Positions 32,892 to 41,173 are shown, counted from the first letter of the stretch. The stretch: DNA of 64,000 bases from Glutamicibacter sp. PS (GCA_031317595.1 JANCMB010000001.1:1046871-1110870); one strand, 5' to 3'. The notes: generated by a model from the letters alone, not told the origin. Program-made: numbers and translations.

Positions 32892-32921
32892 GGTGGCCCC
32901 ATTTCGGCAACTGGGGCCACC
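32892..32921 (+). terminator. hairpin after the 36-residue peptide gene
   Basis: GGTGGCCCCA (32892-32901) pairs with TGGGGCCACC (32912-32921), a 10-bp stem with a 10-nt loop, 10 bp after the stop codon. There is no T run. Confidence 0.6.
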
Positions 32922-33288
32922 GGTCACACCGGCGCACAATGAATAGGCGGAAACCGTCATCGCTGACCGAGGTATTCGACACGGGCCTCGAGTTGACGTA
33001 CTAGCCAGTGGTTCGCAACAGAAAATTTCAAACCGCGCTCCGACCCTTCCCGACATGAAGGACCCCAGAGACGCCCGTGTGGACGTTGGCAGCTGGCCAA
33101 TGGCACGCCACTGGGTGTCGAGGTCAAACCAGTACTAGCGCGCCATCCCCTTAGCGCCAGTGCCCGACACATACAGTAAATCCTGCGCTACGCGCGCAGT
33201 GCACGAGGCTAACAACCCCTGGGCCAGACGCTAGATCGAAGGCACGAAGCCCATCATCCGCGCGGCGCTACCCATGCACAGATAGCCT

Positions 33289-33308
33289 ATTCGAATACCC
33301 ATTCGAAT
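33289..33308. promoter_or_regulatory. paired ATTCGAAT palindromes
   Basis: ATTCGAAT occurs at 33289-33296 and 33301-33308, 12 bp apart centre to centre, just beyond the stop of the VOC gene and in AT-richer sequence. It may be a protein site or the start of a decayed promoter; no gene clearly uses it. Confidence 0.3.
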
Positions 33309-33335
33309 CTAGTTCTGCGCGAATGCATCGACGTC

Positions 33336-33770
33336 TCAGTCCAGACAAAATTCGTTTCCTTCTGGATCGGCCATGGTGATGTGCCCGGCGTCGATACCGT
33401 CGGGGTCGACTCGGTACAACCGGCGAGCGCCTCGCTTCTCTAGGTACTGTGCGCGATCTTCGAGCGCGTCCATGCGTGTTTCCCCCTCGAGTCCGGGAGC
33501 AACACGCAGATCGAGGTGGACTCGGTTTTTGGCATCTTTGCCTTCGGGAACTTTCTGGAAGAAGATTCTGGGGCCATGCCCGTGGGGGTCAATGATTGCG
33601 GAGCGCTCGTTGTGAAGCTCGGGTGGTATCCCCCATGCCTCGAGTGCGGCGTTCCAGCTCTCGAAGGGCTCGGGTGGGGGTTGAAGGATATAGTTCAATG
33701 CCTCGGCCCAGAAGGTCGCTTGACGTCCTGGATCGGCGCAATCATAGGTGACTTGAAATTCGGTAGCCAT
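33336..33770 (-). CDS. VOC (glyoxalase/dioxygenase fold) family protein
   Basis: From ATG 33770 the 144-residue protein reads MATEFQVTYDCADPGRQATF with the repeated beta-alpha-beta-beta-beta units of VOC proteins. PRIFFQKVPEGKDAKNRVHL in the middle and ITMADPEGNEFCLD at the end are typical of the actinobacterial glyoxalase-like group. Possible metal ligands are the His in RVHLDL and the final Glu in GNEFCLD. The substrate is unknown. The frame continues to 33959, but the family N-terminus begins at 33770. It is divergent from the SRPBCC gene at 33925. Confidence 0.85.
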   Translation of the reverse strand: MATEFQVTYDCADPGRQATFWAEALNYILQPPPEPFESWNAALEAWGIPPELHNERSAIIDPHGHGPRIFFQKVPEGKDAKNRVHLDLRVAPGLEGETRMDALEDRAQYLEKRGARRLYRVDPDGIDAGHITMADPEGNEFCLD

Positions 33771-33924
33771 ATGCGCAGGAACGCTCCATCCCGATGTCGT
33801 TGTGTGGTGTGTCGGAACGCTACCTCTGGTACGCATGGCGCGCAATGGGTCGCGCTTCTTGCCTAACTGATTGACTTCGTGCGTAGCTCTTCCCATTTGG
33901 GCGGCGAGGGCCAATGCTAGTTCT

Positions 33925-34407
33925 ATGACACGCATTGATACGACCGAACGAATGCTCAACGCCGGGCCGGAGCGGGTCTACGAGGCGTTGACCGACGGGG
34001 CCGCGCTTCAGGCATGGTTACCACCGGCAGGAATGCGAGCCGAGTTTCTCGCACTGGATCCGCGCCCTGGCGGTTCATTTCATATGATTCTGCACTATCC
34101 GCCCGGGCAGGCCGGTCTGGGGAAGAGCACGACGACTACCGATGAGGTGGTTGGGCACTATACGGAACTGGTACCGCACGAGCGGGTGGTTCTTGACGTG
34201 CATTTTGTGAATCCAGATGGTTCGCATAGCGAGGCGATGACGATGAGTTTCGATATTGCCTTGGCCGCAAACGGGACGTTGGTGAGCTTTAGCGCTGAGA
34301 ATCCCCCGGCATCCATCTCGGCCGCCGACCACCATGTGGGTATGAGTCAGTCCCTGGAACAGTTGGCTGAGTATCTGGTTGCGCAGGCCGAGCGCGAACG
34401 GGGCTAG
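33925..34407 (+). CDS. SRPBCC (AHSA1-like) family protein
   Basis: From ATG 33925 this 160-residue protein has the AHSA1/START-like form: TTERMLNAGPERVYEALTDG, LDPRPGGSFHMIL, VVGHYTELVPHERVVLDVHF and a C-terminal helix MSQSLEQLAEYLV. These proteins bind hydrophobic ligands or act as activators; no ligand can be named. The frame is open to 33871, but residues before 33925 lack family character. Its stop overlaps by 4 bp the stop of the convergent phosphoribosyltransferase gene. Confidence 0.85.
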   Translation: MTRIDTTERMLNAGPERVYEALTDGAALQAWLPPAGMRAEFLALDPRPGGSFHMILHYPPGQAGLGKSTTTTDEVVGHYTELVPHERVVLDVHFVNPDGSHSEAMTMSFDIALAANGTLVSFSAENPPASISAADHHVGMSQSLEQLAEYLVAQAERERG

Positions 34408-35084
34408 GTCGAGCCGGCCTGACGCAAAATGTTGTGGACGGTGGCGTCGTCGAGTTGCTCGAAGTGCTCGTAATAGGTGCCCACGGCTCCGAAGTCATCT
34501 GGCTGCAAAGGGCAGTGGAACTCGTCGCAGTGCGCGGCACAGCTTGCGCAGGTGCTTTCGGGGCCAACGGGGATGGCGGCGATTAGCTTCCCGGCGTGCG
34601 CCATTCGCATCACCCGTATGGCGGCGGCCATGGTGGCTCCCGTGGCCAATCCGTCGTCACAGAGAATAACGGTCTGGCCGGTCACCTCGGTAGCGCGCCC
34701 TTGCAGATATGCGCTTTGTCGCCGGTGGAGTTCGGCGGTTTCGCTCTGGCGTACGCGTTTGAGACGCTCCGGTCGGGTCAGTTCCGTGGGTAGTGAATCG
34801 ATGAGTTCCGGGAGGATGACTTCGGCTTGCAGTTGCCCATGTGCGGCAATGGCCCCGAAGGCAAGTTCCGGATAGTCGGGCACGCCGAGCTTACGCACCA
34901 GTAGGGCATCAAAGGGAAGGTGTAATTCAGCGGCCAGTGTGGCGGCGACGGGCAATCCCCCGCGAGCCAAGCCCAGAATGAGGGTGTTGGCGGCCTGGTG
35001 ATACGCGCTGAGTTCGGTGGCGAGCCGCAGTGCGGCATCGTGTCGGTCGGCATAGGCGGGCAGGTTCTGTTGTTGCTGTCCCAT
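34404..35084 (-). CDS. phosphoribosyltransferase domain protein
   Basis: This 226-residue protein carries the PRPP-binding loop VILCDDGLATGATMAAA at about 138-154 and an N-terminal part (TLILGLARGGLPVAATLA) typical of the group that is often fused to or near dienelactone-hydrolase-like proteins. The C-terminal part has three cysteines (TCASCAAHCDEFHCPL), unusual for the family, that might bind a metal. The base substrate is unknown. It sits alone among small ligand-binding protein genes, convergent with one and divergent from the next. Confidence 0.85.
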   Translation of the reverse strand: MGQQQQNLPAYADRHDAALRLATELSAYHQAANTLILGLARGGLPVAATLAAELHLPFDALLVRKLGVPDYPELAFGAIAAHGQLQAEVILPELIDSLPTELTRPERLKRVRQSETAELHRRQSAYLQGRATEVTGQTVILCDDGLATGATMAAAIRVMRMAHAGKLIAAIPVGPESTCASCAAHCDEFHCPLQPDDFGAVGTYYEHFEQLDDATVHNILRQAGST

Positions 35085-35228
35085 AGTCCATACTCTGCCG
35101 CGCTTACCGGCACTGTCCAGTGGCAGCGAATAATCGATTCTGCCCCTGTTGTGTGCGGCGGTGGGATTCTATGATCGAGGGACCGGGTCATCACCGTGAT
35201 TCGGGTGGTCTACCTAAGGATCGAGCAC

Positions 35229-35741
35229 ATGTCTTCTCCGAAGCCAACGGGGCAGCTACTTTCTTCAGATCAGGGTTTCGACTTGCGGCTAGTGCGTGAG
35301 CTGCCGGCTCCCGTGGAGCGGGCTTGGGAGTGGCTTACGGATCCGGAGCTCACCGAACACTGGTACGGCCCCTGGTCCGGGTGGGCCGCCGAGGGTCACC
35401 CGATCGATGTAACCCTAGCCTTTGAGGAGGGTGCCCCAACGGTTCAGATGGTGATCCGCGCCTGCCGGGAACCCGAGCACCTGCGGCTAGTCTCCGAAGA
35501 TGAGTACGGCAACTGGGATTTGGAGCTTTCACTGCGCCAGCATGAGGAGGGTAGTGAACTGACCTTCGTGATGCATCAGGTCGATCCGCAAGGTGTTGGT
35601 GAGATTGGGCCAGGGTGGGAATACTATCTCGACCAACTAGTCGCCGCGATAAACGGAGACCCGCGGCCCAGTTGGGAGGATTATTATCCTGCCCAGCAGG
35701 CGTACTTCCAGGACCAGGCGCCGGATTCGGCCGAGCACTAG
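35229..35741 (+). CDS. SRPBCC family protein
   Basis: From ATG 35229, with AAGGA 8 nt upstream, the 170-residue protein shows the START-like pattern: LVRELPAPVERAWEWLTDPE, HWYGPWSGW, LRLVSEDEYGNWDLELSL and a C-terminal helix ending near YLDQLVAAI. It is a paralog-like partner of the SRPBCC genes at 33925 and 20832, at moderate similarity. The ligand is unknown. It is probably monocistronic, with an A-rich/T-rich hairpin (35875-35895) beyond its end. Confidence 0.82.
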   Translation: MSSPKPTGQLLSSDQGFDLRLVRELPAPVERAWEWLTDPELTEHWYGPWSGWAAEGHPIDVTLAFEEGAPTVQMVIRACREPEHLRLVSEDEYGNWDLELSLRQHEEGSELTFVMHQVDPQGVGEIGPGWEYYLDQLVAAINGDPRPSWEDYYPAQQAYFQDQAPDSAEH

Positions 35742-35874
35742 TACACCCGCGATCATGTCTCGCATTGCCGCGGTTTGTGGGTACGCTCTGTGGCACACCG
35801 CCCAGATGTTCGAAGCTATGTTCTATGCGAGGTTCGGGGCAAGACGGAGTCGAAGTCACTGTGGTGCACGCATA

Positions 35875-35895
35875 GGAAAAATAGAGGCTTTTTCC
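35875..35895 (+). terminator. A/T-type hairpin terminator
   Basis: GGAAAAA (35875-35881), a 7-nt loop and TTTTTCC (35889-35895). A short intrinsic terminator about 130 bp after the SRPBCC stop. Confidence 0.5.
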
Positions 35896-36104
35896 GGGTT
35901 AGGGGTCTAGCATGGCCGTAGTCGCCGCGGTTGTGATGATTGATTGGGGGATCCTCACCCGTTGCCTGACTCTGGCATACCCCCGGGCCTACCACTCGCA
36001 GGCGGGCCCGGGTGTGCACCGGCGAGCGCGGGTTAGGTTTCCGCTCGCGGTGTCGCCGATTGCGGGTTAGATTCATGAAGTTCTCGCATCTTCTGCCGGT
36101 GTCT

Positions 36105-36110
36105 TAGGCT
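36105..36110 (+). promoter_or_regulatory. -10 box of the aldo/keto reductase, predicted leaderless
   Basis: TAGGCT is followed by 6 nt and ATG 36117, without a ribosome site, fitting the leaderless pattern. Confidence 0.45.
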
Positions 36111-36116
36111 TCGGAT

Positions 36117-36950
36117 ATGTCTGCTATTCCACACGTTGAATTGGCCAATGGTTGCAGCGTGCCCGCCATCGGGCAGGGCACCTGGTTCATGGGCGAGCGG
36201 CCCGACCGTCAGCGCGAAGAAATCGCAACGCTACGACGTGGCGTGGAACTGGGCCTAACGCTCATTGATACCGCCACCATGTATGGAGACGGGCTCTCCG
36301 AGCAACTGGTGGGTGAAGCTATCGCCCCCGTGCGCGACGAAGTCTTCCTGGTAGACAAGGTTCTTCCCTATGAGGCGTCCTATCGGGGCACCATTGCCTC
36401 CTGCGAGGGATCCCTCGCACGGCTGGACACCGACCATATCGATCTGTTGCTCTTGCATTGGCCCGGTTCACACCCCGTCGAGGAAACCGTGCGTGCCTTT
36501 GAAACCTTGATCGAACGTGGGCTTATTGGCGCATGGGGCGTGAGCAATTTCGATGTCGATGACCTTCAGGAACTCCCGGCGACTCCCCTGGTGAATCAGG
36601 TGCTGTATAACCCGAGTCGGCGTGGCGTGGAATATGATCTGCTACCGACGCATGCCGCCGCATCCCCGGCAATCCGAACCATGGCGTACTCCCCCATTGA
36701 GCAAGGTCGCCTACTGACGCATCCGGCACTGCAAGAGGTGGCCGAACAAGTCTCGGCGACCACCGCACAGGTCTTAGTGGCATGGGCAATACGAAGTGGC
36801 GAGGTGATCGCCATACCGAAGGCCTCTCGCGTGGAGCATGTACAACTCAATGCCGCGGCGGCCGAACTACAGCTTTCCACTGAGCAGCTCGCGGCCATCG
36901 ATGACGCCTTTGCACCTCCACAGCGTAAACTTCCACTTCAGATGCTCTAA
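36117..36950 (+). CDS. aldo/keto reductase
   Basis: This 277-residue TIM-barrel enzyme reduces aldehydes or ketones with NADPH. The catalytic tetrad is visible: D51 and Y56 in LIDTATMYGDG, K81 in FLVDKVLPYE and H114 in LLLLHWPGS. The cofactor site near the C-terminus reads AIPKASRVEHVQLN. The start ATG at 36117 is supported by a -10 box 6 nt upstream. It lies 193 bp before an acyl-CoA dehydrogenase on the same strand, but a separate promoter region lies between. Substrate unknown. Confidence 0.92.
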   Translation: MSAIPHVELANGCSVPAIGQGTWFMGERPDRQREEIATLRRGVELGLTLIDTATMYGDGLSEQLVGEAIAPVRDEVFLVDKVLPYEASYRGTIASCEGSLARLDTDHIDLLLLHWPGSHPVEETVRAFETLIERGLIGAWGVSNFDVDDLQELPATPLVNQVLYNPSRRGVEYDLLPTHAAASPAIRTMAYSPIEQGRLLTHPALQEVAEQVSATTAQVLVAWAIRSGEVIAIPKASRVEHVQLNAAAAELQLSTEQLAAIDDAFAPPQRKLPLQML

Positions 36951-37011
36951 TCTGGCCACACGGTTACCGACCCGCACGGATTTTACGATTCTCGTGCCGC
37001 GCTGGCCAGTG

Positions 37012-37039
37012 CATGACAAACATGACAATAATGGTCATG
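37012..37039. promoter_or_regulatory. CATGAC half-site cluster before the acyl-CoA dehydrogenase
   Basis: CATGAC occurs at 37012-37017 and 37021-37026, and its inverse GTCATG at 37034-37039. The last two form a 19-bp inverted repeat around a 7-nt spacer. It lies about 105 bp before the start of the acyl-CoA dehydrogenase and looks like an operator. The regulator is unknown. Confidence 0.5.
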
Positions 37040-37143
37040 GTGTGTCCGGCCGATCGGCCCGACCCACCGCAACCAGCGGTGATCCTCCTAGACTCTTGGG
37101 GGAGCATTTTTCGACCTTTACCCCGAAAGGACCGGTCAACACG

Positions 37144-38292
37144 GTGAAACGCGACTTGTTCGAAGAGGACCACGACCAGTTCCGCGAGCTCGCGGCCGAA
37201 TTCAACACCCGAGCGGTAGCCCCGGGCTACGCTTCGTGGGAGAAGGAACACCGGATTCCTCGCGAAGTGTGGCAAGCGGCCGGCGAGAACGGGCTGTTGG
37301 GTCTGGCGGTGCCCGAAGAATTCGGTGGAATGGGCATCGATGACTACCGCTTCCGTGTTGTCCTCGACGAAGAATTCGTGCGCGCCGGTCACCTCGCCGT
37401 GGCTCTGGCCTTCCACCTGCACGACGACCTCGTGCTGCCCTACTTACTTGCGCACGGCTCGCAGGATCTCAAGGAACGCTGGCTGCCGCGCATGGTCGAC
37501 GGTTCAACCATCACCTCCTGCGCGTTCACCGAACCAGGTGCCGGCTCGGATTTGCGCGGAGTGCGCACCAAAGCGGTACGTGACGGAGAAGACTGGTTAA
37601 TTTCCGGGCAGAAAACCTTTATCGGCAACGCGGCGCACGGCGATGCCGCGCTCGTGCTGGCCCGTACCGAAGGCTCCGGAACCCGCGCCGGAGCGGACTC
37701 CTTCACCTTGTTCATGGTGGAGCGTTCCGAGGGCTACAGCAACGGCAAACCCTTCGACAAGATGGGGCTGCGTGCCTCAGATACCGCCGAATTGTTCTTC
37801 GACGAGGTCCGGGTGTCCGACGCCGACCGGGTTGGCGAGATCGGGGCGGGCCTAGGGTACGTCAAGGCCCATCTGCCGCAGGCTCGACTGGCCATTGCGG
37901 TTGCCTCCAGCGCCATCTGCACCAGTGCCTTCGCACAGGCCAAGGAGCACGTCTCGAACCGTTCGACCTTCGGGCAGCTGGTTGCCGACTACCAGAACAC
38001 CCGCTTCGAGCTAGCGGATTTGAAGACCGAATCTCATGTCACCGAAGTGTTTGTCGATCGCGCGGTGCAGGCCTTCAACGAGGGACAGCTCAGCGCCGAA
38101 GAGGCCGCAGAGGTCAAACTCTTCGCCAGTGAAAAGGCCCGCACGCTCACCGACCGTGCCCTGCAGCTGCATGGCGGCTACGGCTACATCATGGAATACC
38201 CGATCGCGCAGTCCTTTACCGCCTCCCGTCTGCTGACCATCTTCGGCGGAACCAGCGAAATTATGCGCGAGACCATCGGGCGCGCGCTGTAA
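37144..38292 (+). CDS. acyl-CoA dehydrogenase
   Basis: From GTG 37144, behind AAAGGA, this 382-residue flavoenzyme has the normal family length. It shows CAFTEPGAGSDLRGVRT (FAD/substrate loop), WLISGQKTFIGNAAHGD and FDKMGLRASDTAELFFDEVRV. The C-terminal LQLHGGYGYIMEYPI and FGGTSEIMRETIGRAL are typical. The catalytic base is not placed with certainty: the usual C-terminal glutamate position near YGYIMEYP is the best candidate. It oxidises acyl-CoA to enoyl-CoA and passes electrons to ETF. The frame is open upstream to 36838, overlapping the aldo/keto reductase, but that part is not family-like. Confidence 0.93.
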   Translation: MKRDLFEEDHDQFRELAAEFNTRAVAPGYASWEKEHRIPREVWQAAGENGLLGLAVPEEFGGMGIDDYRFRVVLDEEFVRAGHLAVALAFHLHDDLVLPYLLAHGSQDLKERWLPRMVDGSTITSCAFTEPGAGSDLRGVRTKAVRDGEDWLISGQKTFIGNAAHGDAALVLARTEGSGTRAGADSFTLFMVERSEGYSNGKPFDKMGLRASDTAELFFDEVRVSDADRVGEIGAGLGYVKAHLPQARLAIAVASSAICTSAFAQAKEHVSNRSTFGQLVADYQNTRFELADLKTESHVTEVFVDRAVQAFNEGQLSAEEAAEVKLFASEKARTLTDRALQLHGGYGYIMEYPIAQSFTASRLLTIFGGTSEIMRETIGRAL

Positions 38293-38307
38293 CTCTCGTT
38301 CTGCGGC

Positions 38308-39228
38308 TCACCGCCGACGGAGCTCATCACGGATTTGGTGGCGTAACGCCCAGGCGTCCGCCACCTCTCCGAGATGGACTAATGTCTCCGGGTTGACGAC
38401 CGCGCGTACCTGGGCGATGCGCTCTCCGCGGGTTTCCAGCACCATCACCGCGACGACCCGTTCCCGCTGGTCGCTGATCAGCACGCCGGGCTGCCCGTTG
38501 AAACTCTGCACCCGCAGGTTGACCAGCCCGGTGGCCAGCTGCGCCGCAAAACCTTGCACCAGACGCACTGCGCGGTCCAGAGATTCGACCGGGTGTGCGA
38601 AGGCCGGTCCCTTACCGCCTCCGTCACCAACGAAACGCACATCGTCGGTCAACAACTGGCGCAGCCCCGTCAGGTCGCCCTCGCGCATCGCTTCCACGAA
38701 GCGGGCGGCCAATTCGTCTCGGGCCTGCGGGTCGGGCCGGAAGCGCGGGCGCGGTTCGCGCACATGTTTGCGGGCTCGCGCGACCAGCTGCCGGCAGGCC
38801 GGCTCGCTGCGATCCACCGCCGCGGCCACCTCGGCGTAGTCGAAGCCGAAAACCTCGTGGAGCACGAAGGCGGCACGCTCTAGGGCACTGAGGCGTTCAA
38901 GGAGCAGTAGCGCCGAATAACTCAGTGAGTCGTTCAATTCCGCCATGCGTTCCGGGTCGGTGTATGGGTCGTGTGCCAACGGTTCGGGAAACCAGGGGCC
39001 GACATACTGTTCACGGCGCACCCGCGCCGAGCGTTGCACATCAATGCAGATCCGGGTGACGACGGCACAGAGAAACGATTTGGCCGAGCGCGGCTCGTCG
39101 ACAATGTTCTGGTAGCGTACCCAGGCCTTCTGCACAGCGTCCTCGGCCTCACTTACCTGCCCGAGGATTCGGTAGGCAATGGAGAAAAGCAGGGGCTGTA
39201 GCTCAAGAAACTGCGCGGTACGCGTCAT
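38308..39228 (-). CDS. ECF41-type (SigJ-like) RNA polymerase sigma factor
   Basis: This 306-residue protein has sigma region 2 (LLFSIAYRILGQVSEAEDAV) at about 13-32 and region 4 (FVLHEVFGFDYAEVAAAVDR). A SnoaL-like C-terminal domain follows at about 175-300 and includes VVNPETLVHL, close to the NPDKL motif of ECF41 factors. In ECF41 the extension regulates activity in place of an anti-sigma factor. It lies 5 bp after the FAD oxidoreductase gene, the expected target class (carboxymuconolactone decarboxylase, oxidoreductase or epimerase). The promoter upstream of the pair matches the ECF41 consensus, so it very probably activates its own operon. Confidence 0.93.
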   Translation of the reverse strand: MTRTAQFLELQPLLFSIAYRILGQVSEAEDAVQKAWVRYQNIVDEPRSAKSFLCAVVTRICIDVQRSARVRREQYVGPWFPEPLAHDPYTDPERMAELNDSLSYSALLLLERLSALERAAFVLHEVFGFDYAEVAAAVDRSEPACRQLVARARKHVREPRPRFRPDPQARDELAARFVEAMREGDLTGLRQLLTDDVRFVGDGGGKGPAFAHPVESLDRAVRLVQGFAAQLATGLVNLRVQSFNGQPGVLISDQRERVVAVMVLETRGERIAQVRAVVNPETLVHLGEVADAWALRHQIRDELRRR

Positions 39229-39233
39229 GGCGC

Positions 39234-40439
39234 TCAGTCTCGCACCGGGTGACCGGACCTGTCCAGACCCACTGGCGCCGCAGGCCAGCGCATCGTCCCG
39301 GGAAACCGCCGTTCGGTGCTGATATTCGCCAGTAAGGCCGAGACCTGCAGCCTTTTGGCAGCCACCGCCGTGCGTCCCGTCAGGGCCCAGCCACTGGCTT
39401 GATCGGCACCGTTAGTGCGTTGGAGCACGGCTCGGCGACGTCCCAGAGACACGCAACGTGCCAGGAAACCAAGGGAAAAGTCGCGGTACCCGGTGATATC
39501 CAGATCGAGGGCTTCGGCGCGTAAAAGGTCGGCGGCATAGGCAGCCGAGGGAAAGGCAAATTGGCAGGACATGGAATAGCGCTCTCCGTCTGGTCTCACG
39601 GTGTGCCCGGCATCTCCCACCGCCAGCACCCGTTCATGCGAGATCGACCGCAGGGAGGGATCGGTGAGTACGGCTCCACGGTCATCCACTGCAAGACCCG
39701 AGTAGGCCGCGAGTGGGTAGGCGGAGAAACCACCGCACCAGATACTCAGGTCACTGTCCAGATGCTGCCCGTTGGCCAATTCGAGCCGTCCCGGGTCAAT
39801 ACCGACGACGCGGGCGCGGTGTTCGGCAATGCGTAGTTCGGACAGGGCGCTGTCCACCCGGTGAGCGGCGGGAGCGGAAAACCAAGCGGCCGCCGCAGTA
39901 CTGGAGATGAGCGCGAGCTGCAGGTCCGGGCGTTGCTCGGCGATCTCGGTGACCGTTTCAAGACCGGTGAATCCGCTACCGATCACACTCACACGACGCC
40001 CTTCGGGTAGGCGTCGCAATGCGGCACGCAGGCGTTGGGCCTGGTCCATATCGCCGACCCCGTACAACAAATGTGCGCCGGGTAGCTCTGGAGTCTGTGT
40101 GCTGCTGCCGGAGGCGAATACCACCCGGTCGAAATGCAGCCGTTCCGGACCCTGTGCCGTATCTACGGTGGCCCAGCCGGTGGATGGGTCGAGATCCGTC
40201 ACGCTGCCCTGAATCAGCCTGATCCCCGGACCGAGGAGGCGTTGAAGGCCCTGGGCCGGAACGACCCGACCGGTGGCCACCTGATGCATTCGTAACCGGT
40301 TGACAAAGGTGGGCCGCGGGTTGACCACGGTCACGGCAACCCGTGAACGCCCGCGGCCGTTGAGTCGAACCGCGAGGGTAGCTCCGGCGAAGCCCGAGCC
40401 GATGATTAATACCTGTAGCTGTGCCGTTGAAGTGTTCAT
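39234..40439 (-). CDS. NAD(P)/FAD-dependent oxidoreductase, ECF41 target
   Basis: From ATG 40439 this 401-residue flavoprotein has FAD-binding GSGFAGATLAVRL near the N-terminus, a second dinucleotide site VIGSGFTGLETVTEI, and VLAVGDAGHTVRPDG. That is the plan of NDH-2/disulfide-reductase-like flavoproteins. There is no clear membrane anchor. The substrate is unknown. It is the first gene of a two-gene operon with the ECF41 sigma factor, and its promoter begins 9 nt before the ATG. The longer frame to 40538 runs across this promoter and is rejected. Electron acceptor not readable. Confidence 0.88.
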   Translation of the reverse strand: MNTSTAQLQVLIIGSGFAGATLAVRLNGRGRSRVAVTVVNPRPTFVNRLRMHQVATGRVVPAQGLQRLLGPGIRLIQGSVTDLDPSTGWATVDTAQGPERLHFDRVVFASGSSTQTPELPGAHLLYGVGDMDQAQRLRAALRRLPEGRRVSVIGSGFTGLETVTEIAEQRPDLQLALISSTAAAAWFSAPAAHRVDSALSELRIAEHRARVVGIDPGRLELANGQHLDSDLSIWCGGFSAYPLAAYSGLAVDDRGAVLTDPSLRSISHERVLAVGDAGHTVRPDGERYSMSCQFAFPSAAYAADLLRAEALDLDITGYRDFSLGFLARCVSLGRRRAVLQRTNGADQASGWALTGRTAVAAKRLQVSALLANISTERRFPGTMRWPAAPVGLDRSGHPVRD

Positions 40440-40447
40440 ATCCACGA

Positions 40448-40474
40448 GACGAGGGCGCCTCTGCATCTGTGACA
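40448..40474 (-). promoter_or_regulatory. ECF41-type promoter
   Basis: On the minus strand TGTCACA (40474-40468), a 16-nt spacer and CGTC (40451-40448) match the published ECF41 promoter (TGTCACA, about 15-16 nt, CGTC). The ATG of the oxidoreductase follows 8 nt after CGTC. Confidence 0.85.
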
Positions 40475-40600
40475 TGGTGCCGCAAAACTTTTTCGCGGCT
40501 TCGTTTCGGCGAGCGCGTTGCGCCCTCCGCTGGCACAACTGAGTTCGAGCGTGAAACTATTAGCTGAGACCATTTGTTGTTCGAGAGGAACGTATCCAAA

Positions 40601-41173
40601 GTGCCCATCCGGCAAATCACCGTCTATGGCGAACCGGTGCTACATCAGCGCGCCGCCGAAGTCACCGAGTTTAATGACGAGCTACGCGCCCTAGTCGCCG
40701 ATATGCACGCGACCATGGACGCCGCAAACGGTGTCGGCCTTGCTGCCCCACAAATCGGCATTGGCCTGCGCATTTTCACCTATATCTACGCCGATCAGGA
40801 CACCGCCCCGGAACGCGGCGTGCTGATCAATCCGAAGCTGACGCTCTCGAAGATCTCCGGTGCCGCACCGGATGTCGACGAAGAGTCCGAAGGTTGCCTG
40901 TCGGCCCCCGGCCTTTCCTTCCCACTCAAGCGCGCCGACTATGCCAAGGTTGAAGGCTTCGACGAGTTCGGCAAGCCGATCTCTTTCGAGGCCCGCGGGT
41001 GGTTTGCCCGAATCATGCAGCATGAGTTCGATCACCTCGACGGGTACCTCTACGTCGACAAGCTGGTACCTAAGTGGGACAAGCGCTGGTTGAAGGCCAA
41101 GAAGGCCTTGGGCTGGGGCGTGCCGGGAATTACTTGGCTCCCGGGTACTGACGAAGACCCGTTTGGCCATTAG
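40601..41173 (+). CDS. def: peptide deformylase
   Basis: Def removes the formyl group from the N-terminal methionine of new proteins. The 190-residue protein has all three motifs: GVGLAAPQIG (motif 1), EGCLSAPG with the metal-binding Cys (motif 2) and HEFDHLDGYLY with the two metal-binding His and the catalytic Glu (motif 3). I start it at GTG 40601 (VPIRQITVYGEPVLH) with GAGAGGAA upstream; TTG 40574 would lie inside the region of that ribosome site. A C-terminal extension of about 30 residues (LGWGVPGITWLPG) is common in actinobacterial Def2-type enzymes. It is divergent from the ECF41 operon. Confidence 0.93.
   Translation: MPIRQITVYGEPVLHQRAAEVTEFNDELRALVADMHATMDAANGVGLAAPQIGIGLRIFTYIYADQDTAPERGVLINPKLTLSKISGAAPDVDEESEGCLSAPGLSFPLKRADYAKVEGFDEFGKPISFEARGWFARIMQHEFDHLDGYLYVDKLVPKWDKRWLKAKKALGWGVPGITWLPGTDEDPFGH

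Larger units (their letters stand above)
32882..33335. other. gene-poor stretch after the small peptide gene
   Basis: About 450 bp with a hairpin at the start (32892-32921) and a pair of ATTCGAAT palindromes at the end (33289-33308). The remaining frames are short and show no protein pattern. Composition is mixed. It may contain a decayed gene. Confidence 0.45.
35742..36116. other. intergenic stretch with terminator and promoter, no gene
   Basis: About 375 bp. It holds a terminator-like hairpin at 35875-35895, a GC-rich partial inverted repeat near 35980-36010 (CCCGGGCC and GGGCCCGGG) and the promoter of the aldo/keto reductase at its end. Frames on either strand have no protein pattern. Confidence 0.5.

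Noticed and set aside
36838..37143. N-terminal extension of the acyl-CoA dehydrogenase
   Set aside because: Overlaps the end of the aldo/keto reductase in another frame and crosses the CATGAC site cluster; a ribosome site supports GTG 37144.
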